This document shows, one piece after another, positions 1-7,126 of a stretch of DNA of 31,037 nucleotides. The stretch is from Burkholderiales bacterium (GTDB lineage: Bacteria > Pseudomonadota > Gammaproteobacteria > Burkholderiales > Burkholderiaceae). The stretch is taken from contig CANBQJ010000019.1 in NCBI GenBank assembly GCA_947371645.1, positions 1 through 31,037 on the forward strand, read 5' to 3'. A program made the position numbers and the translations under genes. The notes under the pieces were generated by a model. It was not told the origin of the DNA and did no database searches. It worked only from the letters and a program-made list of their open reading frames with translations. The stretch's first letter is position 1. Each line of letters starts with the position of its first letter.

Positions 1-170
1 ATCGCCAGTTCGCCGATTTCCTGGGCTGCTTCCTGGCTACGTTCAGCCAGCTTTCTGACCTCATCGGCCACCACCGCAAAGCCCTTGCCATGCTCGCCTG
101 CTCGGGCGGCTTCGATCGCGGCATTGAGCGCCAGCAGATTGGTCTGGTAACCACTGCCCGAGCGGGTCAT
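1..170 (-). pseudogene. Fragment of methyl-accepting chemotaxis protein signalling domain (runs off the window)
   Basis: The minus strand from about 146 down to 1 encodes the highly conserved tip of the chemoreceptor cytoplasmic hairpin: [17 protein letters not shown], then [18 protein letters not shown]. This region contacts CheA and CheW in intact receptors. The homology stops abruptly on its N-terminal side near 147-150: the residue before QTN is Tyr and the preceding codons (RSGSGY) do not resemble the usual I-x-x-IA-F context. The nearest ATG on this frame is at 168-170, so no sensor, membrane or HAMP region can be encoded upstream. The C-terminal continuation lies outside the window. 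I read it as a 5'-truncated receptor remnant. A short cytoplasmic protein made from the ATG at 170 is possible but unlikely. Domain identity is certain; pseudogene status is inferred. Confidence 0.75.
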
Positions 171-467
171 TCGTCGTTCAAGCCTAGGTAACCTACTTCC
201 AGCCTTGACCAGACATTGCTCGCGACTCAATGACGCATGCTGTGCGGAGTTCAGTTTTAAATGCAATGAACCGGCAAGAGTTCAGAGTTAAGTGAGTGTC
301 CCATTCGAAAGTGCGTGATCATGTCGCACGCAACTTGTTGATCTATCAGCACTCAAGGTTCAGCACTGAGGGAGAACCGACACGGATTGCACGGCCCCGG
401 CGGCGTGGGCGATGGCCCATGATTTGCCTGTCTAATCCGCTGTCCAGCCACGCGAACCCACACGACC
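171..467. other. Gene-free, AT-richer intergenic stretch
   Basis: About 300 bp between the broken chemoreceptor fragment and the first outer-membrane gene. Base composition is visibly lower in GC than the flanking genes, especially 171-360. No convincing coding frame is present. It holds two imperfect direct repeats (listed separately) and must contain the promoter for the gene at 468, but I cannot pick a clear -35/-10 pair. Together with the truncated receptor next to it, this may be the scar of an old deletion or insertion. Confidence 0.5.
247..291. repeat. Pair of imperfect 14-bp direct repeats
   Basis: GAGTTCAGTTTTAA at 247-260 and GAGTTCAGAGTTAA at 278-291 match at 12 of 14 positions with a 31-bp period, roughly three helical turns. 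They lie about 180 bp upstream of the outer-membrane protein gene at 468. They could be a tandem regulator site or a relic of the rearrangement that broke the chemoreceptor; nothing in the sequence decides between these. Confidence 0.35.
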
Positions 468-1202
468 ATGTCGCACCCATTGCCGCTCACCGCACGGTTT
501 GTGCTGCTTGCAGCTTGCCTGGGCTGTGCCCAGCTGGCCCATGCCCAGGCAGAAGACCACACTGGCGATCATCCTTTCAAGTTCACCGCCGGCCTCTACG
601 ACTACGGCAGTGACCAGGGCAAGGACCTGAACCTGAGGTGGTCGCAAGCCGACACCCATGCCTGGGTGGGGCACTACGAAGACCGTGACTTTGGCAAGCA
701 GGAGCGTGCCGGTGCAGACACCAGTTGGGCCGCCAACGACTGGCTGTCGCTGCAGCCCTCGCTGCAAGCCGCCACGGGTGGATTCTGGGGCGGCAGCCTC
801 AATGCGCAGGCTGGCCACGACGACTTCGTCCTGGTGGGCTGGGGGCGCACCAACCTGCGACCCTATTTCAACCTCAACTTCGACCCCAACGACGCCATCA
901 CGCTGGGCGCGGGCCACGCGTTCGAGAACGGCCAGAACTGGAGCGTGAGCATCATCCGCGACGACCGGCTGCACACCGGCCAGACGGACCGCCACCTGAC
1001 CGGGCGCATCCCCGTGGGTGACGAGCGGCTCAGCGTCGACCTGATGTACAAGACCGGCCAGGGCGAGGATGGCCATGTGAAGGCCTGGTCCTACACCCTG
1101 ACCTGGGACTTCCCCAGCTGGTTCGTGCGCGTGGCCCACGACCCCAAGCAGGGCTTTTCGGCCCAGGACGCCAACCGGCTCTCGGCTGGCCTGCGCTTCT
1201 GA
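468..1202 (+). CDS. Putative outer-membrane beta-barrel protein of unknown function
   Basis: A 244-residue protein with a Sec signal peptide (hydrophobic core at about residues 9-22, likely cleavage after AHA near residue 26). The mature part alternates short polar and aromatic strands and ends in LSAGLRF. A terminal Phe on an amphipathic strand is the usual BAM recognition signature, so outer-membrane insertion is likely. The protein is rich in Asp, Gly, Trp and Tyr, as small barrels are. I do not recognise the family. It sits 51 bp upstream of a carbohydrate-porin gene on the same strand, so co-transcription is plausible. The start has no obvious Shine-Dalgarno sequence but is supported by the signal peptide directly behind it. 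Function is unknown. Confidence 0.75.
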   Translation: MSHPLPLTARFVLLAACLGCAQLAHAQAEDHTGDHPFKFTAGLYDYGSDQGKDLNLRWSQADTHAWVGHYEDRDFGKQERAGADTSWAANDWLSLQPSLQAATGGFWGGSLNAQAGHDDFVLVGWGRTNLRPYFNLNFDPNDAITLGAGHAFENGQNWSVSIIRDDRLHTGQTDRHLTGRIPVGDERLSVDLMYKTGQGEDGHVKAWSYTLTWDFPSWFVRVAHDPKQGFSAQDANRLSAGLRF

Positions 1203-1253
1203 CATCTGCCGTCGACAGACTGTCGCCCTTTGTTGTTTTTGCCCGCATTCCAC

Positions 1254-2582
1254 ATGACCCACGCCACGCGTCTCGCCGCCCTGATGATGGCGCTCCTGTC
1301 AGCGCTGCCGCTGACTGCCGCCGCCGAGCAGGAAGACTGGAACCTCAAGTTCCAGAGCACCTGGATCTGGCAGGGCAAGCAGACCTTGCCTGCGGCCTAC
1401 TCGGGCGAGCACAGCCTGTTGCCCCAGGCCGAGTACAGCCATTCCTGGACGGCCACGGCGGCCCTGGGGCTGCGCCTGGGCTCGCGCACCGAGGCCTACC
1501 TCAACCCCGAGGCGGCCGCGGGCGTGCCCTTGTCGGGCCTGCAGGGGCTGGGTGGCTTCACCAATGGGGAGATGGCACGTTCTTCGGGCGCCGACCCCAA
1601 GATCTACCGCGCGCGGGCCTTTGTGCGCCACGTGGTGGACCTGTCGGACGAGACCGAGCAGGTGGCCTCGGGCATGAACCAGCTGGCCAGCGAGTATGGC
1701 AAGCGGCGCCTGGTGCTGACGGCGGGCAACCTGTCGGTGATCGACATCTTCGACCCCAATGCCTACAGCCATGACCCGCGCACCCAGTTCCTGAACTGGA
1801 CGCTGATGGCGCATGGCGCCTATGACTTTGCAGCCGATGCGCGCGGCTACACCTGGGGTGCCGCCGCCGAATACGTGGACGGCGACTGGAGCCTGCGCGG
1901 TGGGCGCTTTCTCTTGCCCAAGCAGCCCAATCAGCAGGCGCTGGACTGGCAGGCCGGCCGGCACGGCGGCGACCAGCTGGAGCTGGAGCACCGACACAGC
2001 CTGGGGGCCGAACAGGCAGGGGCGGTGCGCCTGCTGGCGTTTCGCGACCGCGCGGTGATGTCCCGCTACAGCGACGCCCTGAGCCTGGCGGCGCAGAGCA
2101 CGGACGTGCCCAGCCTGGATGCCGTGCGGCAACAGCCCCACGTCAAGGTGGGCCTGGGCGCCAATGTGGAGCAGCAGCTTCAGGCGGATGTCGGCGTGTT
2201 TGCCCGTGGCATGTGGGCCGACGGGCGAACAGAGACCTATGCGTTCACCGAGGTGGACCACGCGCTCTCCAGCGGTGTGGCGGTGAAGGGTGTGCAGTGG
2301 GCACGGCCCGGCGACGTCCTGGGCCTGGGGCTGGCGGTCAATGGCCTGTCCGGCTTGCATCGACGGTACCTGTCTGCCGGCGGCACGGCCTTCTTCCTGG
2401 GCGATGGCCAACTGAACTACCGACCCGAGCGGGTGCTGGAGGCTTTCTACGAAGTCAGCCTGGAGCCTGTGGCCAAAGGGGTGTCGGTGACGGCGGATTA
2501 CCAGCACATCGCCCACCCTGGCTACAACGCCGATCGGGGCCCTGCGGCCTTCTGGGCCTTGCGGCTTCACGCCGAGCTTTGA
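1254..2582 (+). CDS. Carbohydrate-selective porin, OprB-like
   Basis: A 442-residue outer-membrane protein with a signal peptide (residues 1-19, ending in TAAA). The start of the mature protein, with WNLKFQSTWIWQGK, resembles the OprB carbohydrate-porin family, as do the later stretches YLNPEAAAG and LTAGNLSVIDIFDPNAYSHDP. The family forms 16-stranded barrels for diffusion of sugars or other polar solutes. The ATG at 1254 is preferred over a TTG eight codons upstream because it places the signal peptide at the very start. The gene follows the small barrel gene at 468 by 51 bp and converges on the histidine kinase gene: the two coding regions overlap tail to tail by 16 bp (2567-2582). Substrate cannot be told from sequence. 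The family call rests on motif resemblance read by eye. Confidence 0.8.
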   Translation: MTHATRLAALMMALLSALPLTAAAEQEDWNLKFQSTWIWQGKQTLPAAYSGEHSLLPQAEYSHSWTATAALGLRLGSRTEAYLNPEAAAGVPLSGLQGLGGFTNGEMARSSGADPKIYRARAFVRHVVDLSDETEQVASGMNQLASEYGKRRLVLTAGNLSVIDIFDPNAYSHDPRTQFLNWTLMAHGAYDFAADARGYTWGAAAEYVDGDWSLRGGRFLLPKQPNQQALDWQAGRHGGDQLELEHRHSLGAEQAGAVRLLAFRDRAVMSRYSDALSLAAQSTDVPSLDAVRQQPHVKVGLGANVEQQLQADVGVFARGMWADGRTETYAFTEVDHALSSGVAVKGVQWARPGDVLGLGLAVNGLSGLHRRYLSAGGTAFFLGDGQLNYRPERVLEAFYEVSLEPVAKGVSVTADYQHIAHPGYNADRGPAAFWALRLHAEL

Positions 2583-3952
2583 GCCTGGCTTGGGGCCGAG
2601 GGCAGCCGCACCGCCACCCTGAAGCCCCCCGCTTCGGGCAGCGAGAGCTGCATCTGGCCCTGGTGGGTCTGCGTGATCTCGCGCACGATGGCCAGGCCCA
2701 GCCCCGAGCCGCCAGGTGGGCTGCCGGCGGGGCGGTGGAAGCGCTCGCTCAAGCGCGGCAACTCGGCGGGGGCCACCCCGGGACCGTCGTCTTCCACCGT
2801 CAGCACCGCTGTCTGACCTTGGCGCGTGGCACTCACGGTGATGCGGGCCTGGGGCCCGGCGTATTTCAGTGCGTTGTCGACGAGGTTGCTCACCGCTTCT
2901 TCCAGCAGCAAGCGGTCGCCCATGACCCAGGTCTGGGGATCACCCTCCAGCCCGAAGTCGACCTGTGGGTGCAGGCCCAGGTCAATGAAGCGGCGGCCCA
3001 CGTCCTGGCACAGCTCGTACAGGTCCAGGCGCTTGAAGCTCACGGCCGACAGGGCGCCAGGCTCGGCACGGGCCAGGGTCAGCAGCTGACCGGTCAGGCG
3101 CGACACGCGGTCCATGCCGCTGCGCAGCAAGGTCAGTGCGCGCAGGTGCTTGGCGGGATCGGGTTCACGCACGGCGTGTTCGAGCTCTACCTTCAAGGCG
3201 GCCAGGGGCGTGCGCAGCTGGTGGGCGGCATCGGCCAGGAAGCGGCGTTGCAACTGCACGGCCGCATCCAGCTTGCCCAGCAGGCCGTTGATGGCCTGGG
3301 TGAAGGTGCGCAGCTCGACCGAGAGGTGCTGGTCGGGCAACTGGGCCAGGTCGCCATCGGCCCGCGATTGCAGGGCCGAGGTCAAGGTGAGCAGGGGCCG
3401 CAGCCCGCGCGTGACCGCGTCGCGCAGCAGGGCCACCGTCAGCAGGGCCAGCAGGGCGCTCAACGCCATGACGGTGCCCAGCACGCGCGAGGCCAGCCGG
3501 TGGCGCTTGTTGAGGGTCTCGGCCACCGTGATGGTGATGCGGTCGCCCGGCACGATGTCGTCGCGCACGATGCGCACGGCCCGCATGTCCTGGCTGTTGG
3601 CGCGCACGTCGCCATAGCCCACATCGGCGTCGGCGCCGTTGATGGTTGCCAGCGAAGTGTGCCCGCCAATGAAGCCTTCCCTGGCGCTGTCGATGCGAAA
3701 CAGCACGACGTCATGGGCATCCCAGACCAGGGCATGCAAGGTGGCGTCGGGCAGGTCCACCCGGAGGTGCCCCTGGCGGGCTTGCACGAGGAAGGACAGC
3801 GAGCGCGCCGAGTCCAGCAGCCACTCGTCATAGGCTTCGTTGCTGAAGTTCAGCGCCAGACGGTATACCACCACCGAAGACACACCGGAGAACACCAGCA
3901 TGAGCACGCCCAGTCGCAGCATGAGGCTGCGGCGCAGGCTCAAGGGCTTCAT
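2567..3952 (-). CDS. Sensor histidine kinase, TctE/QseC-like
   Basis: A 461-residue membrane kinase, second gene of a two-component operon. TM1 is at about residues 12-30. It is followed by a periplasmic domain with the EAYDEWLLDSA start typical of the 2CSK_N sensor module of TctE-like kinases, TM2 at about 155-176 and a HAMP-like linker to about 230. The catalytic core is complete: H box DAAHQLRTPL with phospho-acceptor His244, N box SNLVDNALKY (Asn360), G1 DDGPGV and G2 GSGLGLAIV. It should autophosphorylate and pass phosphate to the regulator encoded just upstream; the two genes overlap by 4 bp (ATGA). Members of this group sense organic acids, cations or signals such as catechols, but the ligand here is unknown. 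Its position opposite an efflux operon suggests it senses something that the pump removes. Confidence 0.92.
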   Translation of the reverse strand: MKPLSLRRSLMLRLGVLMLVFSGVSSVVVYRLALNFSNEAYDEWLLDSARSLSFLVQARQGHLRVDLPDATLHALVWDAHDVVLFRIDSAREGFIGGHTSLATINGADADVGYGDVRANSQDMRAVRIVRDDIVPGDRITITVAETLNKRHRLASRVLGTVMALSALLALLTVALLRDAVTRGLRPLLTLTSALQSRADGDLAQLPDQHLSVELRTFTQAINGLLGKLDAAVQLQRRFLADAAHQLRTPLAALKVELEHAVREPDPAKHLRALTLLRSGMDRVSRLTGQLLTLARAEPGALSAVSFKRLDLYELCQDVGRRFIDLGLHPQVDFGLEGDPQTWVMGDRLLLEEAVSNLVDNALKYAGPQARITVSATRQGQTAVLTVEDDGPGVAPAELPRLSERFHRPAGSPPGGSGLGLAIVREITQTHQGQMQLSLPEAGGFRVAVRLPSAPSQAQSSA

Positions 3953-4620
3953 GCCTGCTGCTCCAGCAGGTAGCCAAAGCCGCGCAGGGTGCGGATGCCC
4001 AGGGTGCTGCCGTCAAGCTTCTTGCGCAGCCGGTGGATCAGGATGTCCAGGGCATTGGCGCTCATCTCCTGGTCGAAGTCGGTCAAGCGCTGGATCAGCT
4101 GCTCCTTGCCTTGCACCTGGCCAGACTTCATGGCGAGCGCCTGCATCAAGGTGAACTCCTTGAGCGTGAGCTGCATGTCCTGCTGTCCGAGCCAGGCGCG
4201 ACGGGCCTGGAGGTCCAGCACCAGGGGGCCGATCTCCAGGCGGTTGTCGACCATGCCGGCTTGCACGCGGCGGATCAGCACGCGCAGCCGGGCTTCCAGC
4301 TCGGGCAGCTCGAAGGGCTTGGTGAGGTAGTCGTCTGCGCCCACGTCCAGGCCCGTCACGCGGTCTTCGATGTCATCGCGGGCCGACAGGATCAACACCG
4401 GGGTGCGCAGGCCGCGCTTGCGCCACTGCCGCAGCAGGTCCAGGCCGTCCATGTCCGGCAAGGTGAGGTCCAGCACGATGGTGTCGTAGCTGGTCACCAG
4501 CACGGCGCCGTCGGCTTCTCGTGCGGTGCCGAACCAGTCGACGTTGTAGCCGCCCAATCGCAATGAAGCGGTCAGCCCGGTGGCCAGGGGTTCGTCGTCT
4601 TCAACGAGCAGCAATCGCAT
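3949..4620 (-). CDS. OmpR-family response regulator (TctD/QseB-like)
   Basis: A 223-residue transcription regulator. The receiver domain (residues 1-115) has the acidic pair E7-D8-D9, phospho-acceptor Asp51 (IVLDLTLPDMDG) and conserved Lys101 (LTKPFEL). The winged-helix DNA-binding domain occupies about 125-220, with LTLKEFTLMQAL and the terminal TLRGFGYLL hairpin typical of OmpR/PhoB proteins. It is the first gene of the operon with the kinase. Its start codon is 49 bp from the divergent RND efflux operon, and a tandem GAAAGG element at 4630-4646 lies in that gap, only 10 bp from its own ATG. This suggests control of the pump and autoregulation. A near-identical element precedes the ACP/KAS operon. 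Family assignment is secure; the regulon is inferred. Confidence 0.93.
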   Translation of the reverse strand: MRLLLVEDDEPLATGLTASLRLGGYNVDWFGTAREADGAVLVTSYDTIVLDLTLPDMDGLDLLRQWRKRGLRTPVLILSARDDIEDRVTGLDVGADDYLTKPFELPELEARLRVLIRRVQAGMVDNRLEIGPLVLDLQARRAWLGQQDMQLTLKEFTLMQALAMKSGQVQGKEQLIQRLTDFDQEMSANALDILIHRLRKKLDGSTLGIRTLRGFGYLLEQQA

Positions 4621-4629
4621 GGGGCATCA

Positions 4630-4646
4630 GAAAGGTTCGTGAAAGG
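4630..4646. promoter_or_regulatory. Tandem 11-bp-period site, predicted response-regulator box (efflux operon)
   Basis: GAAAGGTTCGTGAAAGG: two exact GAAAGG half-sites separated by 5 bp (11-bp period, one helical turn), between the response-regulator gene and the RND operon. OmpR-family dimers of the PmrA/QseB type bind direct repeats with this spacing. A copy with one mismatch lies at 11275-11291. Recognition by the neighbouring regulator is inferred. Confidence 0.65.
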
Positions 4647-4669
4647 TCGGGTGTCCACACTCGCGGACC

Positions 4670-5986
4670 ATGAAGTTTGACACCGTCGATGCTGTTCTGT
4701 CCGTGTGCCGTGCCTGGAGTTTGTTGCTGGCCGGGCTGGTCGTGGCCGGTGTGGTCTGCGCGCAGGTTGCTGTACCCGCCGGTTCTGGCTGGACACTGGC
4801 CGCGGCCTTGCAGCGCGCGCAAGAGGCCAACCGCGACGTGCTGATGGCGCGTCGTGCCGTGGACGGCGCACAGGCGGATGTGCAGACGGCATCGGTCACG
4901 CCGGCGCCGCAGTTGAGCTTGCTCAGCCAGGCCATCAACACCCAGAACCTGGGGCATGGCAGCGCGTGGAGCCGCCCGGTGGACACCATCTTGCGCCTGG
5001 ACACGACCATGGAGCGCGGCGGCAAACGGGCGCAGCGCGAGCGCCAGGCCCAGGCCGGCCTGCTGGCTTCACAGTGGGACCAGGCCCAGGCCTTGCGCGC
5101 CCAGCAGGTGGCCGTGGCCCAGGCCTACTGGGACCTCAAGCTGGCCCAGGTGCAGCATGAGACGGCCGCACTGGATGCCCGCGTGGCCGAGGAAGGCCGC
5201 CAGGTGGCGCAGCTGCGCCTGAAGAACGGGGACCTCTCCAGCCTGGAGGCCACGCGCCTGAGCCTGGAGGCCGACCGCGCGCTCAACGAGACCGACCAGA
5301 CGCTGGCGCAGTTGAGCCAGGCGCAATGGGCCCTGGCCCAGTTGCTGGCGCTGGACCAGCAGCCCGAACTTCAGGCGCTGGACCCCTGGCCCACCTCGCA
5401 GCCCTTGCCCCAGCTTGCCGAGACGCCGGCCGATGCCGAAGACGCCTCATGGTTGGTCAGCCGCGCCGATGTGCAGGCCGCCCGGCAGCGCCTGGCCCAG
5501 GCCGATGCAGCCTTGGCCCTGGTGCAGGCCCAGCGCACCAGCGATGTGACCTGGAGCGTGCAGTTCGAGCACAACCCGCCTGCAGGCAGCCACTTGTGGG
5601 GCGTGGGCGTGGCCTTTCCTCTGGGCATGGACGCGCGCCAGGACGGGCCCGAGCGGCGGGCGCTGGTGGCTCAGGCCGATGCGCAAGCGCTGCTGGACAA
5701 AACCCAGGCCGATGCCGTGGCCGAACGCGCGCGCCTGAAGGCCAGCCTGGCGGCCGCCGCGCGTCGCATCGAGCGCTTCGATGCGCAGCTGTTGCCCCAG
5801 GCCAAGGAGGCCGTGAAGGCCGCCGAATTCGCCCGCCAGCAAGGTGCGCTGTCCTTGCAGGACGTGCTCGACACCCGACGGCTGGCCCATGCCGCTGAAC
5901 TGGACGCGGCCCAGGCCCATGCCGACCATGCCAAGGCCCTGGCCGCCTTGACCTTGCCCTTCCTTCCCAGCGTGGTGAACCCGTGA
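4670..5986 (+). CDS. TolC-family outer-membrane efflux protein (CzcC/CusC-like)
   Basis: A 438-residue outer-membrane channel, first gene of an RND efflux operon. A signal peptide (hydrophobic core about residues 17-31, ending near VCA) is followed by long alpha-helical, Ala/Gln-rich heptad-like stretches in two repeats, as in TolC-family proteins (outer_membrane efflux family). It should form the trimeric exit duct for the pump encoded downstream. Its stop overlaps the GTG of the adaptor gene by 4 bp. The ATG at 4670 has no visible Shine-Dalgarno sequence, begins with an acidic stretch (KFDTVD) that is unusual for a signal peptide, and lies only 23 bp from the regulator box. A GTG at 4703 would give a cleaner signal peptide and more room for a promoter, so the start is uncertain. 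Confidence 0.88.
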   Translation: MKFDTVDAVLSVCRAWSLLLAGLVVAGVVCAQVAVPAGSGWTLAAALQRAQEANRDVLMARRAVDGAQADVQTASVTPAPQLSLLSQAINTQNLGHGSAWSRPVDTILRLDTTMERGGKRAQRERQAQAGLLASQWDQAQALRAQQVAVAQAYWDLKLAQVQHETAALDARVAEEGRQVAQLRLKNGDLSSLEATRLSLEADRALNETDQTLAQLSQAQWALAQLLALDQQPELQALDPWPTSQPLPQLAETPADAEDASWLVSRADVQAARQRLAQADAALALVQAQRTSDVTWSVQFEHNPPAGSHLWGVGVAFPLGMDARQDGPERRALVAQADAQALLDKTQADAVAERARLKASLAAAARRIERFDAQLLPQAKEAVKAAEFARQQGALSLQDVLDTRRLAHAAELDAAQAHADHAKALAALTLPFLPSVVNP

Positions 5987-7125
5987 AGTCAACATCATTC
6001 ATCCTTGCCGCTGGCTTTGCCTTGACCGCAGCGGTGTTCCTCGTCACCCGTGCCCATGGCGTGCCCGCCGAAGAAGCCCACGCCAGCGCGCCCTTGACCC
6101 ACCTGGCGCCCAATGTGCTGAGCTACCCCGTGGGCTCTGCCCAACTGGCCTACCTGGCCATCGCGCCCGTCCTGGCTTCGGTGCCGCCTGTGACCGAGCC
6201 CCTGCCGGCGCGGCTGGTCTTCGATGAGAACCACACGGTGCGGGTCTACAGCCCCGTGGCGGGGCGGGTGGCGCAGATCACCGCCGAGGTGGGCGCCCGC
6301 GTCAAGGCGGGCGACGTGCTGGCCTGGTTGTTGGCGCCCGACTACGACGCGGCCGTGGCCGACAGCCGCAAGGCCCACGCCGAGCAAGACAGCAAGCAGG
6401 CCGCCTGGCAGCGCGCCCAGCGCCTGCACGAGGCCGGCGTCATCGCCACGCGGGATCTGGAGAGCGCACAGGCCGACGCCCGCATGGCGCAGGCCGAACT
6501 GGCACGCGTCGATGCCCGCATGAAGGCCCTGGGGCCCGTCAGCCAGGACGGGCGCTTTGCGCTGCGCGCCCCCATCTCTGGCGTGATCGCCGAGCGTCAC
6601 CTCAACCCAGGGCAAGAGTGGCGTCCCGACGCGCCAGACGCGGCCTTCGTCATCACCGACCCCACTCGCCTGGACGTGGTGGCCGACGTGGCCGAGTCCG
6701 ATCTGCATGGCATGCACGTGGGCCAGTCCGTGCGCATCGAGTCAGACGACGCAGGGCTGTCGCCCATGCTGGGCACCGTCACGTCCATCGGCGTGGCCAT
6801 GGACAGCCACAGCCGCCGCGTGCCGGTGCGCGCGACCTTGTTGAAGGCGCCCAGCGGTGCCCGCGCCGAGATGTTCGTTCGCTTGCTGGCGCTGGACGAT
6901 GCCGGCCAACCGCTGCCGGCCGTGCCCAATGGCGCCATCGTCACCACGGGGCTCCACAGCTATGTGTTCGTGGAACAGGAGCCCGGCATGCTGGCCAAGG
7001 TGCCCGTCATCCTTCAGGGGCGGGGCCGCGCAGAAAGCCATGTGAGCCAGGGCCTGCAGGCTGGCGCGCGCGTGGTCACCAAGGGCGCTGTGCTGCTGGA
7101 CGCCGAACTCGCATCGGGCCACTGA
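5983..7125 (+). CDS. RND efflux periplasmic adaptor subunit (membrane-fusion protein)
   Basis: A 380-residue adaptor with an N-terminal signal or anchor segment (residues 3-22). The lipoyl-like half-motif VYSPVAGRVAQITAEVG near residues 83-99 carries on with VKAGDVLA. An alpha-helical hairpin (about 115-180, Ala/Gln/Arg-rich), the second lipoyl half (LRAPISGVIAE, near 190-200), a beta-barrel domain and a membrane-proximal domain follow. This is the CzcB/CusB/HlyD_D23 arrangement. It bridges the TolC-like channel and the inner-membrane pump. It starts with GTG, overlapping the tolC-like stop by 4 bp, and ends 1 bp before the pump ATG, so the three are translationally coupled. I see no His- or Met-rich N-terminal metal-binding extension of the kind found in some CusB/CzcB proteins. 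Confidence 0.92.
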   Translation: MKSTSFILAAGFALTAAVFLVTRAHGVPAEEAHASAPLTHLAPNVLSYPVGSAQLAYLAIAPVLASVPPVTEPLPARLVFDENHTVRVYSPVAGRVAQITAEVGARVKAGDVLAWLLAPDYDAAVADSRKAHAEQDSKQAAWQRAQRLHEAGVIATRDLESAQADARMAQAELARVDARMKALGPVSQDGRFALRAPISGVIAERHLNPGQEWRPDAPDAAFVITDPTRLDVVADVAESDLHGMHVGQSVRIESDDAGLSPMLGTVTSIGVAMDSHSRRVPVRATLLKAPSGARAEMFVRLLALDDAGQPLPAVPNGAIVTTGLHSYVFVEQEPGMLAKVPVILQGRGRAESHVSQGLQAGARVVTKGAVLLDAELASGH

Positions 7126-7126
7126 G

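Noticed and set aside
296..613. 105-residue plus-strand open frame starting in the AT-rich region
   Set aside because: Arg/Pro/His-rich, no homology visible, overlaps the real gene at 468 in another frame.
432..1262. 276-residue minus-strand open frame opposite the small barrel gene
   Set aside because: No motif and typical shadow composition; the plus-strand frame has a signal peptide and a barrel-type C-terminus.
2213..3973. 586-residue plus-strand open frame opposite the histidine kinase
   Set aside because: Low-complexity Gln/Gly/Ala/His sequence with no motif; it is the shadow of the porin end and of the kinase gene.
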